This document shows, one piece after another, positions 47,525-59,559 of a DNA stretch of 64,000 nucleotides. The notes below the pieces were generated by a model, which saw only the letters and a program-made list of their open reading frames with translations, did no database searches and was not told where the DNA came from. A program made the translations under genes and the position numbers. Location of the stretch: assembly GCA_022702705.1 (NCBI GenBank), contig CM040430.1:68647982-68711981 (forward strand). Reading direction: 5' to 3'. This DNA comes from Papilionanthe hookeriana x Papilionanthe teres (taxonomy: Eukaryota > Streptophyta > Magnoliopsida > Asparagales > Orchidaceae). Each line of letters starts with the position of its first letter. The stretch's first letter is position 1.

Positions 47525-48480
47525 TTAAATGAAGAACTTCAAATCAAACTCAGGGGATTTCTCAATTGATGCACAAAAAGATTTTTCTTTTTCTGTCATG
47601 TCCAAAACTTCAAAACTTTCTTGAACAAAATTTAAATTTTCATCAATAAAATCATTAAGATGTTCTAATTCCTCTTCTTGCTGATGTTCCAATTCTTTCA
47701 ATTCTAAATTCTCCTCATAAGTTGTTTTTAAATGATAAGCACTAAGATATATCATTGCATCCATCCTAAAATATTCATCATCTTAATCTTTTTGCGGGGG
47801 ATTTCATTAATTTGGAAATATTAAATGTGACTGTTCGATCATTAACATGCGTAGTTAATTCCCATTTTTGCACATCTATCATTGCTCTACCTGTTGCTAG
47901 GGAAGGTCTCTCTAAAATGATAGTTATCTTTTTATCTTCCTCCATATCAAACACAATGAAATCAACACGAAAGATAAATCAATCCACCTTCACCAAAACA
48001 TCTTCTACAACTACCTCAGGATATGTTATAGACCGATCTGTTAATTGCAAGGATACAGTTGTAGGAGATATTTCTCCTAATCTCAGTCTTTTAAATATAG
48101 ACAATGACACAAGGTTAATGCTTGCACCCAAATCACATAAAGCTTTTCCAAAAATTTTGTCTCCTATCGAACATGAAATTGTGAAGTTTTCGGGATCTTT
48201 AAGCTTTTTAGAAAGTTTTTTTCTGAATTATAGCACTGCACCCTTCACTAAGTGCAACATTCTCATTATCTTCAAACTTTTTTTTTCAGTTAAGAATATC
48301 CTTCACAAACTTCACATAGCTTGGCATTTGTTCTAAAGCTTCAGCAAAAGGAATATTAATTGTAAGCTTCTAAAAGATTTCCAAAATTTTTGAAAATTGC
48401 TTATCCAACATTTGTTGACGAAGTCTTTGAGGAAATGGAGGTGGTGGCATCTTTTCTAAATCAATCTTAAGTGGAAAAAT
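47525..48480 (-). pseudogene. Athila-2 protease and linker
   Basis: On the minus strand, ENFTISCSIGDKIFGKALCD then LGASINLVSLSIFKRL (48190-48090) keep the intact DLGAS retropepsin active site; VSLQLTDRSITYPE, VVEDVLVKVD, a stop, and DFIVFDMEED follow. The long plus-strand frame over 47812-48336 is only its antisense shadow. A Glu-rich linker ORF (47764-47525: LELKELEHQQEEELEHL) joins it to the RT. Compared with Athila-1, the catalytic Asp survives here. Confidence 0.85.
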
Positions 48481-49865
48481 AGGTCTCTCAAAATCTTCTG
48501 GAGCGTCCTCTTTAGATTTTTTATTTCTTCTTTTTCTACTTTAATCTCTTTTTGAACTCTTCTTTCGAACTTTCTTCCACTTCTAAGTTGAACATCTTTT
48601 ACATGCTCTTTATTCTGGTCTTTAGGATTACCTTTTGTATTACTAGGAAGTGTAAATTATGTTCTATGCCTTAATGAATTTGCAATTTTTCCCAACTGGT
48701 TCTCATTATTTCTTATAGCAGCTCCTTGACTTTGTAACTGGTTTCCCATTTGTAACACCACTTCTTATATAGAAAACTTCTTATCCTTAAATTATGGATT
48801 ATTATTGAAACCTAGAGGATAGGTAGGTCTATAATTACTATTACCTTGGTTTTTCCAGTTTCCCAATAGGTTTACTTGGTTGATTCCCCATTGTTAATTG
48901 ATACTACTCAAATTGTTTTTCCAGTTAAAATTAGGATGGCTTTTCCAAGCTGGATTTTAGTAATTCGAATATGGGTTATCTGACTTGTTATTAATAGTAT
49001 TCAAATTCTTAATTGATGTTTGAGAATCTACCATTTGGCCTAATTAATTCTCTTCAATCATTAGATTTGGTTAAGAAAAATTCATTCTAAATTGGTTTGT
49101 CTTCCTTGAAATTGTAGCAACTTGATTTGCTAACATAGCAAAAGCTTCATAATCATGAATATTGGTTACCATTTTAGAATGTACCCTTTTAGAAGGCCAT
49201 TGAAAATTATTAGTAGTCATTTCTTCAATTAAAGCATAAGCTTCAGAAAATAGTTTAGACATCAATGAACCACCAGCAGCGACATGGATAATAGATCTAA
49301 GAGATCCAGCTAATCCATTATAAAAAGTTTGAATAATTAACCAATCTGGCACAACATGGTGTGGACACTTTTTTAGGAGTTCTAGAAATCGTTCCCAAGC
49401 TTCATAAACAGATTCCCCTTCAAGCTGACAAAAAGATGTAATATCATTTCTAAGCTACGCAGTTTTTTATGGTGTAAAATATTTAGCAAAGAATTTCTGC
49501 ATTAAATCACCCTAAATTCTGATAGATCCAGGTGCTAATGAATTTAACCATAACTTAGCTTTATTTCTAAGTAAGAATGGAAAAAGTCTAAGCCTAATAG
49601 CATCATCAAAAACACAATCATATTTAAATATATCACACAATTCTAGAAAATTTGTAAGATTTAAATTTGAATCTTTAGTTGGTGATCCCCCAAACGGATA
49701 ATTATAAACCATTTGAACAACACTAGGTTTAAGTTCAAATGAATTAGCAACTACAAAAGGATTTTGAATACTAGCATGAAGTTCATCCACTATAGGGTTT
49801 GCATAATCTCTTAAAGGTATTAATTTATGATGAATTTCAACATTTTGATTAATTTGATTTGCCAT
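48481..49865 (-). pseudogene. Athila-2 gag, broken
   Basis: ATG at 49865 opens 117 codons with LRDYANPIVDELHASIQNP, FELKPSVVQMV and LRLFPFLLRNKAKLWLNSLA, the best preserved Athila gag core in the window. After a stop, ITSFCQLEGESVYEAWERF and PDWLIIQTFYNGLAGSLRS, AAGGSLMSKLFSEAYALIEE (49352-49200) and NQLQSQGAAIRNNENQLG (about 48700) follow, interrupted by stops and frameshifts. The start is chosen because the same MANQ N-terminus occurs in Athila-3. Confidence 0.88.
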
Positions 49866-50143
49866 GTATTGAAAAATTTTAAATTTTTCTATATTTTAAG
49901 TTTTTAAAATTTTCTAATAGTTCATTCTAATTCAAAGTCGTAGGGTACAAGTCTTTCGGCACATGAACTTCACATAAGCTATTATAACACAATAATAAGA
50001 ACAAGAACAAAACAAAATAAAACACACAATAACAAATAAAGTTTAAATAAGACTTTCTAAAAATTAAAAAAAAATTTCTAAATAATATTTTCAATTTATC
50101 TTTCAAATTTAAATCCAAAGACAATTTTATTTTTCATTTGATT

Positions 50144-50162
50144 TCCTCGACAATAGCGCCAA
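50144..50162 (-). promoter_or_regulatory. Athila-2 primer-binding site, tRNA-Asp type
   Basis: Minus strand TTGGCGCTATTGTCGAGGA begins five or six bases after the LTR end at 50168. It is the best preserved primer site in the window and confirms the minus orientation. Confidence 0.85.
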
Positions 50163-50167
50163 AAACA

Positions 50168-52072
50168 TGATCCTGATTCTCTTTACTTATGAAAATTCAT
50201 AAAATATATGCTTTTGGTAATCTAATTAAACTTATATTTTTTTATATAAAATATTGGTTTACAACAGCGCCAAAAATTTTGATTCTGATGTAAATTAGAA
50301 TACAATAATGATATTTTAATTTAGGGATTCTATGCAGGGATATGTATCATTATTAAGTAATAGAGGACTTTCTAATTAAGCCCCAAAATATCGATACCAC
50401 AGGGAAAACTTATGGATATTGATAGGATAAAAAGTTTTTTAGAACAAAATTCTATTTAGAAAAAGACATTTACTTAAATAGATTTAGATAACAACAAACT
50501 TTTAAAATACAATTCTTTTTGGTATTTTCTAAAATTATAAGATAAATGGAACAATTATCTAACTATAGCAAGATTTTTGTAAGATTTAAAGAAGTATAAA
50601 TGAAAATAGTTTTTAACTTATCATGAATTACTAATAAGTAAAGGAATTCTGTTGTGGAAGTAACTAACTTGTGTTGTGCCAAATAGGAGCAATTTTATTC
50701 TTTACCCTTACTAGAGATGATATAAAGAACATTGGCTAGTTTAAAGTTTGAATAGTTCTAAAGATGGGTTATGTAGGAAAGATACTAGCTCTCACTTTAG
50801 AGTTCCCTCAATTCCCTCTACCTGGAGGATAACTCTTGCATCATAACCTAAAACAATAAACCAAATTAGGGTCTTTAGTCTGTCACCCTAATGTCTCTAA
50901 TTCTAAACCCATCAAAGTATATTTCCCTATTTATTTGCATAAGATTATATAAATTACTTTCTCATCCAAACAATCCCTTCCAATTCCTACCTATTGTTGA
51001 TTGAGATAATACCTACTAGGATCTTACATGTTATCACAAAAAATGTTAACATCATGATTGGCCAAATCGCGAAGTAAATGAAGTGCAAGGATTGAATCAA
51101 CACAACTTCTTTCAACATTAAAAATCAATACTACCACAACTTTCATCCAGTACTTAATTAATTTTCATTCTAAGGAAAAAGATAAAGAAGACTACTCAGA
51201 ATTCTTGGAGAAAATATAACCACAAATAGTTTTAAAAGTAGAAACCATGTAGAAAGCACAGGAAGTTTTAATTAAAACCAAATGAAATAAAAAGATAAAA
51301 ACTTATCTCTTGTTCCTCTCCACCAAACTCTTGAAATTCTTTTGAATCTCTTTCTTTCTTTTACAAGCTTCAATTGGACTAGTCGTCCAACAAAAGAGGG
51401 TTTAAATCTCTCTACACAATAATTTTTTACTTAGGAATCCCTACTCACCCTCTATTTCACTAAGATGGAGAATAGTGTGAAGAAACCTAAGAAAGAATCC
51501 TACAACTTTTTTCTTAAACTACTCTCTACAAACTCTAACTTTTCTCTTCCTAAAAGAACTCAACACACCCCCTTTTTACACACTTTAAGTCCTTCTTTTA
51601 TACTTTCTCCAAAAGGTGCATTGGTGTCTCTTCAAAATGTGTCCATATTCAATAAATCTACCTAATAGATTCATCCTTTCAAGGGAAAATTGAATGTCAT
51701 TTGATACCCTTGATTAGTTTCCCACACTTTTACCAAAGGATGCTTCAAACACCTCTTCAAACTTTGCCAAACATTCTTTAAAATTGAAAAGTAATTGTCT
51801 GGAGCATAAGCACAGGGTCTCTGATGCTTAGGCATGGCCCTCTGTGTCTGCTAGCGATTAGACGCCAAATCTGGGCGCTTAGACGCCCCAGTTCATTTTA
51901 ACACCTTCTTTATTTTTGCTCTAAATTTGATCCCTTTTCATTCCTTTTGAATTATTTGCTCTAATTAAGTGTACCTGAAAGAAAACAGACAAATATCTTC
52001 CATTAAAGTGCAATATCATCAAAAATTAGTATAAAAATGTTTATAAAAATATTATTTATTTAAGGTATATCA
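50168..52072 (-). repeat. Athila-2 5' LTR
   Basis: Minus strand start TGATATACC at 52072, conserved gatattgcactttaatgg block (about 52010), gcacagg...gcttaggcatgg...gcgcttagacgcc module (51800-51890), gcatcataaccta region, cgataccacagg (50392) and the end GGATCA at 50168. A second primer-like motif (caacagcgccaaaaatt, about 50263-50279) lies inside the LTR. Confidence 0.92.
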
Positions 52073-52077
52073 AAGAC

Positions 52078-52300
52078 CTTGGTTCCATGAACACAAAATG
52101 GAGCCATCATCTGCCCATCAATTTACCAAATACTATTGTGATGTCACTAAACATTGTATCAAAGGAGTTCTACAACTGTTTACCATACACAAGGTTGGGA
52201 TTTATAAAGACAACCTATTATGTTCTAAAAGATCAAGTTATCCTTGCTAGAGAGGTATTTGCTACCAAAGATTCAAAATAAGATGATAAATAAATAAATA
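52078..52300 (+). pseudogene. Tat-like protease, second part
   Basis: Continues from 31825 after Athila-2. Joined in register across the AAGAC site, translations contain the ILL...LERP / WVHEHK-like end of the Tat protease ('LLGRPWIH' in the family) followed by a downstream HQFTKYY block. The 64-codon frame 52087-52281 is in another frame and is not a product. Confidence 0.5.
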
Positions 52301-53160
52301 TACAGTGGAAAAATGACTACAAAAGAAGGGATTATGAAAGAAGAATGAGAAGAAGTGAAAATTGAACCTAAATATAAGGAAGAAAAAGAAGTGCCACTAT
52401 TGATGACGACAAACATGAATTTATAAGCAAACAATTCAATAATCTCGATATTAAAAAAAGGATCTAATTAGAAAGTGTTATAGGATGGAACATAACATAA
52501 CAAATGGAACCTCACCAGTGTATATTAACTTTGAATCCAGCCCACACAATGAGTCAAACACCATAGGGTAGTCTCTTATTCCCTCGAAAATATTTCTATA
52601 AAATGATAATGCAGAAGAGGGAATAAGGGATGCAAAGTGAAACTATCAGCATATGAAAAGATCAACCAACATGTCCTCACTTTGACCCTAACTCCGGTGT
52701 CCTCCGAGACAGTGAACAGGTTCGAAGTCAAGGTTGCGCGTCAGATAGATGGGTGACATAAATAAAAATTTTGGCAAGGATCTTCATCTACCAGCGCGGA
52801 AATAGAAATATAAGTTGAAGATAATAGTAATGAACTGATGGAATTACCTCTTGATTGTTCTTCGCCTTGTGTATCAAAGTTAATTAAATAGGGATTGACA
52901 GCTCACTCTTAGGCTATATAGTAGTCACGTCATTTTTCAATCCTTTGGGAAGCTAAAGGCAAGAAAGATATACCCAGAGATAGTCTTGGGTTTGTTACTA
53001 TAGAATCCCTAGATGATAATGGCAATTGCATGGCTATCGTGGGTCATTTGGAAACTGAAGAATTCTATTTAGAAAGTAATCAATTTAGTAAATGATTATG
53101 CATAGAAAATTTAGAAGAATCAAATGACTTTAGAATGGAAGATGCACATTCTGAAATGAT
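52300..53160. other. Decayed protease-RT linker of the Tat-like element
   Basis: No recognisable domain. Position between protease and RT in the same orientation indicates the variable linker of Tat pol. Confidence 0.4.
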
Positions 53161-54360
53161 AGAAGGAATCAAAGGCTAAAGACCTTGATAATTTGATAAG
53201 TGAATTCAAGGACTATTTTGCTTAGATTTATGGAGAAATGCCCAAGTTGTCTTCTGATGTGGTAGTTCAATGATTAGAGATCCAACTTGAGATCGTACGA
53301 GTTAAGAAAAACCCCAAAAAATAAGGACATCACTAAAGTCAACTAATTGATCAAAGTCGATTTTATGAGAGAAGAAAAGTATCCAACATGTATAGTTAAT
53401 GTTGTACCGATAAAGAAATAGAATGAAAAATTTTGTATATGTATAGATTTCAGAGATTTGAATTAAACATGTCCCAAAGATGAATTTTGCTACCCATACC
53501 AAAGTTGATGTTACACATTTCTTCTTCACATACTATATTTTCATTTATGGATGGTTCTTCATGTTACATCCATATTAAGATGGCTTCCGAGAATGAGCAG
53601 CACACAACATTTAGAACACCAATTGGAATAATTTATTATAACTTCATGACATTTGGTTTAAAGAATGTTGGTGCCACTGACTAACGAGCCATGACTTATA
53701 TCTTTGATGAACTCATAGAAAAGAAGGTAGAATGATATGTGGAATACTTGGTGATAAATAGTAAATAAAAAAAATATTTATATGACTTTATAATTGTATT
53801 TGAAAGATTACATTTCTATGATCTTATTATGAATCCCTTAAAATGCACGATTGTTGTAACTTCAGAGAAATACATAGGATTTGTAATGCAGCATAATATA
53901 ATTGAGATAGATCTAGAGATGATCAAGGTGTAAAAGCTTAATTCAGTTAAGATCGCTTCAAGGTAAGTTGGCATAGCTGAGATGCTTTATCTCTATTATT
54001 TTTGCAAGATGTCAACCAATCTCTACATTAACCAAGAAAAATGCAAAAATTACTTAGGACGAAAAAATTTCAACAAGCATATGAAAATATAAAAAAATAT
54101 TTAAGGACAGGACACCTTTTATATTAGCAGCACCTATTCTTGGTCGATCACTAATATTGTACATAGCTATTTTTATGAGTCTCGTTGCACCTTATTGGCT
54201 CTAGTTAATGAGGAGGGGAAAGAGAACTCATTATACTTGAGTCATCGATTGATACCACCCGAAAAGAACTATACTCTGATTGAAATGAATTGTTTATCCT
54301 TACTTTGTTCAGTTCAAAAGTTAAGTCACTACATGTTATCTCATAAAATCAATCTCATTT
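53160..54360 (+). pseudogene. Tat-like reverse transcriptase and RNase H
   Basis: Shifting plus-strand frames show LDNLISEFKDYFA and GEMPKLSSDVV (53180-53270, the 'FAWSYxDMPGL' entry), FSFMDGSSCYIHIKMASENE (53540-53600), RTPIGIIYYNFMTFGLKNVG and AMTYIFDELIEKKVE (53610-53730). The catalytic loop is altered (YVEYLV where YxDD is usual). RNase H pieces follow: LAAPILGRSLILYIA and NSLYLSHRLIPPEKNYTLIE with CSVQKLSHYM (54125-54340). The 65-codon frame 53487-53684 is the only part open for long. Confidence 0.8.
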
Positions 54361-54579
54361 AAAAATTCAACTCGTTAAAAAACTTGATGAATCACCTAAA
54401 AATGTTGGAGAGGATATCACGATGGTCAATGATCATATTGTAGTATGATATAACATATGTACCTTACAAGCCATTAAGGAAAAAGTTCTAGCTGACTTCC
54501 TTACAACACACCTGTTACCAACATAATCTTCTCTTAATGATGATGTTACTGATGAAAATGTCTTGAATCTTGGAGGGCA

Positions 54580-54890
54580 AGATAAACCTTGTTGGTAACT
54601 TTACTTTGACGAAGGATCATCCTCTAAGAAAGATGCCAATTAGCAAGAAACTATTCTTAGTAGAATAGCTCCTAGGTTAATCTTCATAACTCCTGGTCGA
54701 TTAATGTTAAGATTTTCATATCACTTGTCCAAACCATGTACTAATAATGAGTCAAAATATGAAGCCCTGATCACGGATTTGCACTTAAAAATCACAATGG
54801 AAAGAAAAAAGAAAAAAATATTTTTAGACTCGCAACTCGAGATTAACCAAATTGCTAGAGAGATCAAACATAAAGCCTAAAATCTATCTA
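54580..54890 (+). pseudogene. Second (archaeal-type) RNase H of the Tat-like element
   Basis: LYFDEGSSSKKDA (54600-54635), IAPRLIFITPGRLMLRFSYH, CTNNESKYEALITDLHLKI and IFLDSQLEINQIAREI mark an additional RNase H domain of the 'WxLyFDGSS...TNNxAEYEALI...GDSqLvinQ' type. Having this second RNase H after the ordinary one is diagnostic for the Tat lineage and supports the lineage call for the whole 31.2-56.3 kb element. Confidence 0.75.
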
Positions 54891-54949
54891 TATTATATAC
54901 ATACCATGAAATTACCTGAACTTATACCAGATATTACTCTATATAGAAT

Positions 54950-56320
54950 ACATCATGGCTGTAAAATCATTGTAGATTCTTTAGAAAAATTGGCTAATTT
55001 GATGGTTTGTTTAGAAGAAGAATCCATTCCAACAGAAGTCCAAGGTTACCAAGTTCTCCCCCCATCAATATGGATTGTTTAAGTAAACCAGAATTTAAAG
55101 AGGAGGTCATCACAACAACATATAGAGAAAAAGGCTTAGATTGGAAAAATCCCTTCAAAAATTACCTCCCTAAAGGTGGAATTCCTAAAGATAAATCCCT
55201 TGCTCATCAAATAAAGTCAAGGGCTCTATCCTTTACCCTCTTAAATGGTACACTTTACTGAAGATCCTTTGACCATATGTTGCTACGATGTTTAAGATAA
55301 AAAGAACCCCAGATGATCTTTAAAGAAGTGCACTCTGGATTATGTGGTGCCTACCAATTGGGTACAAAGAGGAAAGCAAAAATTAAAGGAATGAGATATT
55401 ACTGACCAAAGAGGATCAGCGATTGCATGGAGATTCCTAAATGTTGCCACCAATGTTAAGTACACGACACGTACCTTACATTAATCCTCTATAGTACTAC
55501 ATCCAACAATGGCTTGTTGACAACTCTTGGGGCATAGACATTATATGATATATGATCCTCCCTCATCAAGAGGACATAAGTTATATTAGCTTCCATAGAT
55601 TGTTTTTCTAAATTTGTAGAGTTTATGCCCTTAAAATAAGTTAAAGCTCATCATCTTCAAGGAGCATATTATAGATTTTGAATCCCTCATCAGATCCTAT
55701 TTGACAAAGGTCATTCTTTGAAAAGTAGAAAGATCGATAAGTTTGTGACTCAATACAATATTCATTGGCGCAACTCAACCATCTGTTATCCTCAAGCCAA
55801 TGGATTAGGAGAAGCTTTCAATAAAACACTTGTTCATGTCTTGAAGAATATGTCAGATTAGTACAAAAATTAATGGCATAAACAACTGATACAAGCATTG
55901 TAGGATTGTCGCACTACACAAAGAACCCAACTCAATCCCTGCCATTTTCTTTATTTTATGTGTCTGAAGTCATCCTTCTATGAAAGGAAAAACTTCCCTC
56001 TTTGAAGATTATGACATGCTTATCAAATCCTATAGAACAGAACATCTAGTTATGGCAAGAAGAACTTGAGGGATTGGATGATATTTACTTTATAGAAGAA
56101 CAAAACCTTAAACTGTATGAATCATGAATGATTCAAGCCCATGATATGTTATTTTGACCTTGAAATTTTTATGTAGGGGAATTGATCCTGGTCCTTAAAT
56201 GGTCAATTCTAACTCATCAGAAAACTAGTTGAAAGTTTGAACCAATAGATTAAACTCTTCAGAAAAGATGAGAGCCCAGATGTTTGAAAGCTTCAATCAT
56301 ATCAACTTAAATCCTATCTA
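54950..56320 (+). pseudogene. Tat-like integrase, decayed
   Basis: Pieces in order: IFKEVHSGLCGAYQLGTKRK, YYxPKRISDCMEIPKCCHQC (zinc-binding H-H-C-C region, 55315-55460), LASIDCFSKFVEFMPLK (55590-55630), ILFDKGHSLKSRKIDKF, ICYPQANGLGEAFNKTL (55785-55830, glutamate of the DD35E core), and a C-terminal FYVGELILVL block (56165-56195). Stops are frequent. The 84-codon frame 55007-55261 covers the linker before the zinc region. It is followed almost at once by the ALKBH pseudogene. Confidence 0.75.
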
Positions 56321-56329
56321 TATCTAAGG

Positions 56330-57000
56330 ACTGTAACTCTTGGTTAGAGTCTTTTCAGATATAGAGCAGTAGAAGATTATTCACAGGAACTATAGATTTC
56401 TGGACAGAGGCCATCAAGAGAAGCTTAAAAGGTGCACCTAAAGCGAGGCTACAAGATGGATGAATGGTACAGCAAGGACAAACTTTAGTATGGATGTTGC
56501 AAAACAATATACGAAATATTGATGGGTACTCTCTTAGAATTTTACAGAGTGGAGAAGTCAATGAAATTCTTAAGGTCCTTTGGTTTATTATCAAAAGGTT
56601 AGTGTCATGGCATTTCATACCTCTTTCATGCATACCAGATAATTATATTGTCGATGTTCGTCAAGATGATGATTGCATCCCACCACATTTGGATTCCCAT
56701 GATTTCGATTGCTTTTTCTACATGGTTTACTTTGTAAGTGCATATAGTGTGGCTTTGGCAAGAATTAAAGGTAATTGTCCCCGATTAGTTTGTAGAGCCT
56801 CATTTAATTATGTTATTTTTGGATTAAAGTCAGTATTCAGTGGAAACAATGCCTATTTAGCCAAGCACTGTATTCCTTCAATCCATAAATATTGTTTCTC
56901 TATTACCTTTAGAAAGACGAATTTCTCAATGCAACCTTTCAACTATATTCGAGATATTAAATTACAAATGTACCAAGCCACTACAATTTTAAGTGTTTGA
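56330..57000 (+). pseudogene. ALKBH9/10-type 2-oxoglutarate/Fe(II) RNA demethylase pseudogene
   Basis: The 178-codon open frame 56464-57000 contains IIKRLVSWHFIPLSCIPD, YIVDVRQDDDCIPPHLDSHD and AKHCIPSIHKYCFSITFRK. These match, in order, the plant ALKBH9/10 core (family: 'RLVRWHVLPPTCVPDSCIVNIYDEGDCIPPHIDNHDF ... KHCVP...RISITFR'), including the H-x-D and distal H iron ligands. The first Arg of the RxSxTxR oxoglutarate motif reads Cys. Upstream, in another frame, VFSDIEQ, FLDRGHQEKLKRC and SEATRWMNGTA (56350-56460) match the family's preceding segment, so a frameshift splits the remnant. The glycine-rich stretch between HxD and distal H is poorly conserved. No intron is visible. It lies right after the Tat integrase in the same orientation. 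The call as ALKBH-like is fairly firm; the mechanism of arrival is open. Confidence 0.65.
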
Positions 57001-57479
57001 TATTGTTTATATGATTGTTACGACTGCTACTTGTCATTTGTTATTTAATTAAATGGGTGTCGTTCAATTACATGAATGTATCAAACCCCCCAAATATGTT
57101 TGTAAATGAATGTAGTTTTATTTTAAAAGTAAAAATCACTTCTGGTTGATTGAATGTGATATTAAATGAATCTTCAACTCTTATTAAGATGATATTTAGA
57201 TGAAGAAAAAAAACTTTTCTAATTGACACTGGTCTAAAGAGCTCTCTAATTTGAATGAAAACTTCAAATTTCCAAAATTTGTTCTTAAAATTAAGAAATT
57301 CTTAATATTGGGCAAAGTATAAATTCTTCAATGTATTCTACACCCAAAGCAATAAAAAAGGAAAATTCACTGAAAATATTCAAATAAACCAAAATAAACC
57401 AACCAACATTGTTAGTTAAAAAATAAATAAATAAATAAAATTAACTAAAACATACAAATTGCCATCAAACATGCTTCTT
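57001..57479. other. AT-rich stretch without recognised content
   Basis: No protein, repeat or RNA gene is seen apart from a short aaataaataaataaat run at about 57421. Confidence 0.4.
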
Positions 57480-59240
57480 CAGATCAGTCAAAAGTTGGAC
57501 CAAGCTTCATCTGACACCACCATGATGGGACCTGGTTGATTCATCTCAGGTAAGTTATGAATGGTTTTAGAGATCAATATTTTAGGCTAAACATCTTCAT
57601 AGCATATCATATACTGAGAAAGCTTATCTTTGATCCAATAAAAGTCAGAGCATGCACCAGGTGGCACCATTTATATGATTGACTTCAAATTAGTAGGGAC
57701 TGATTTCGTTGTTAATCCTTCGAGTTAGTAAATATGAAATGTAATGAAATATCTGTCTCTTTTAGTATAGTTCATCATAAAACTTTGTTTGAATTTTTAA
57801 TTTCTCCATTATAATTTGGATTATGCTCCATGTAGCACCAACGCAATATGTTTGGGTTGATTGACTCTCCAAATGACTTTAATCCTTTGAGTTAGTAAAT
57901 TTAGGCTAATTTATGTCCAGTTAACTCATTGCACACATAATATTAAATTGAAATCAATAAAATGTATCAAATGAAACAAATTAAATTGAAACATTTTAAA
58001 TGAAAATATAATGCATAACTTTTGTACCTCTTCGGGTCTGTCATGGAACAAACATGATGGGATCACGTGTATTAATCTCAGGATATTTAGGGGCTAAGTA
58101 GCTTCCTAAATTATTTTATTAAATACCAAAATGTTTTTCTCTATTTATCTATTGGATGTTGGAGTATGCTCCTTTGTTGCTCCATCACAATGTGATTGAT
58201 CGACTTCAATTCAATCAGGGCTAGTTTGGTGGTCAATCATTTGGTTTAGTAATAAATGGAAATGTTACTTAGTTCTCTTTTAATTTAACCCATTGAAAAC
58301 CTTTTCTAAACCTTCTTAAAGTCAATTGGAAGTTGAAGCACAACCGATGTGGCACGATCACAATGTGATAAGGTTGACTGATGTTTTAATGTCATAAGTA
58401 TATTGAGTTAGTAAATCAAGAGTGTGTATGTCTTAATTTCATGTACTATAATTATCGCACACCAAAAAAAGGCTTGCTAAACATAGTTCGATCTTTTTCA
58501 GACACTCTGACAAGTTCGGTTTTGGTCCACTGGAAGTTGGAGTACGGCTCCTACAACACCATCACAATATGAGCAGGTTTTTAATTCAAGAGCAGTCAAG
58601 GTTGGTTCTGTGAGTTAGTCCTTTTAGTTTGTGATTCTTAGTAGAAGTGAATCTCTTAGATGAGCTTTTTTTTATTTTAGCTTATTGAATATCGATCGAG
58701 ATGTCTTTTGTTTCTTCCTTCATAACCAATCTTCTTGATTGGGTAAACTAGTCCTAACGAGATTACACCTTGATTGAGTAAAATTAAGAAAAGAATTACA
58801 TCTATGTAACTGATCGCTAGAGTCAGCCATTTCCTGCCATTGAGTCAGAATGTCACACTTAGATTTGTAGTGGACTAATTCACTTAAAGTGACAGAGCTA
58901 AGAGATGTCGATGGATTTTTCGGTTCAATCGATTCTACAATGTAGGCTTATAAATCTAGGACAGGTCGTCGGGCACCTATCAAATTGTGTAGTCTATTGA
59001 TTGCTTTTTTATTTTTTTTCCTTTCCCATGACTTATGGATAATTGATCAAGAAGTTTTTGGTTCTATAGCTAATATTTATTTTTTATAGTCACTGGAAAC
59101 TTTGGGGATAAGGCAGACCATTCCGTTCCACAAATCTAACTAACAGATTTATTGGAAGGTGAGGTGTTTCTTTGTGGCATCATAATGATAGATAGGTTCA
59201 TTAACTTAGTCAGCATGTTATGACTTCTAATTGGGGTTAA
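57480..59240. repeat. Decayed tandem array, unit roughly 160-210 bp
   Basis: A module recurs: ggaagttggagtacggctcc, then caccatcacaatgtga, gattgacttcaa, ggttggttttgt-like, gagttagtaaat and a variable AT-rich end. The gagttagtaaat point is found at about 57724, 57887, 58243 (changed), 58400 and 58608 (changed); the 'ccatcacaatgtga' point at about 57527, 58046, 58180, 58350 and 58558. At least six diverged copies are seen. It could be a 3' untranslated tandem array of the Tat-like element on its left, a known habit of that lineage, or an independent satellite remnant. Confidence 0.6.
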
Positions 59241-59559
59241 TGTTTTGATTTAAGTAAATCTGAGTTGGATACAGTTCTTCACTCAGCATGGCTCAATGCA
59301 ATACCAAAGTATTCCCAATCCTTCCTTTGTTTTATCAGTTTTGTTGAGTAAACTGACATTAAAAATAATTTATATCCGTGCTCTGTCAATCTTGGATTGG
59401 TTCTAGTATGACCATTAAACCTATGAAGGAGAAATGAGTTGACACTCACATTTTCGAGATTTAGTTTGTTGTTTTCTGTTATATTTTCAAGTACAACGGA
59501 GCATTACCTTAGCTAATTGAACTAAGTTTGTTGCAAAAAATATTATTGTCGGAAACCTT
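59241..59559. other. Unassigned stretch
   Basis: No recognised sequence. It is bordered by the tandem array on the left and Athila-3 on the right. Confidence 0.35.

Larger units (their letters stand above)
31826..52072 (-). mobile_element. Athila-2: Athila-like element with two nested insertions
   Basis: Minus-strand element bounded by a perfect 5-bp target duplication AAGAC (31821-31825 and 52073-52077). The 5' LTR is at the right (50168-52072) and the 3' LTR at the left, split by copy B. Order from right to left: LTR, primer site, gag, protease, RT, (Harbinger-like insertion), RNase H end, integrase, AAGCGCTTNGTGGGA-like signature, two extra ORFs, polypurine tract, LTR. Without the nested insertions it is about 11.6 kb. 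It sits in the protease of a Tat-like element. It is broken by numerous stops, and a deletion joins RNase H to mid-integrase. Confidence 0.92.

Noticed and set aside
47812..48336. 174-codon plus-strand frame
   Set aside because: It is the antisense of the Athila-2 protease, whose motifs (DLGAS and following) are clear on the minus strand.
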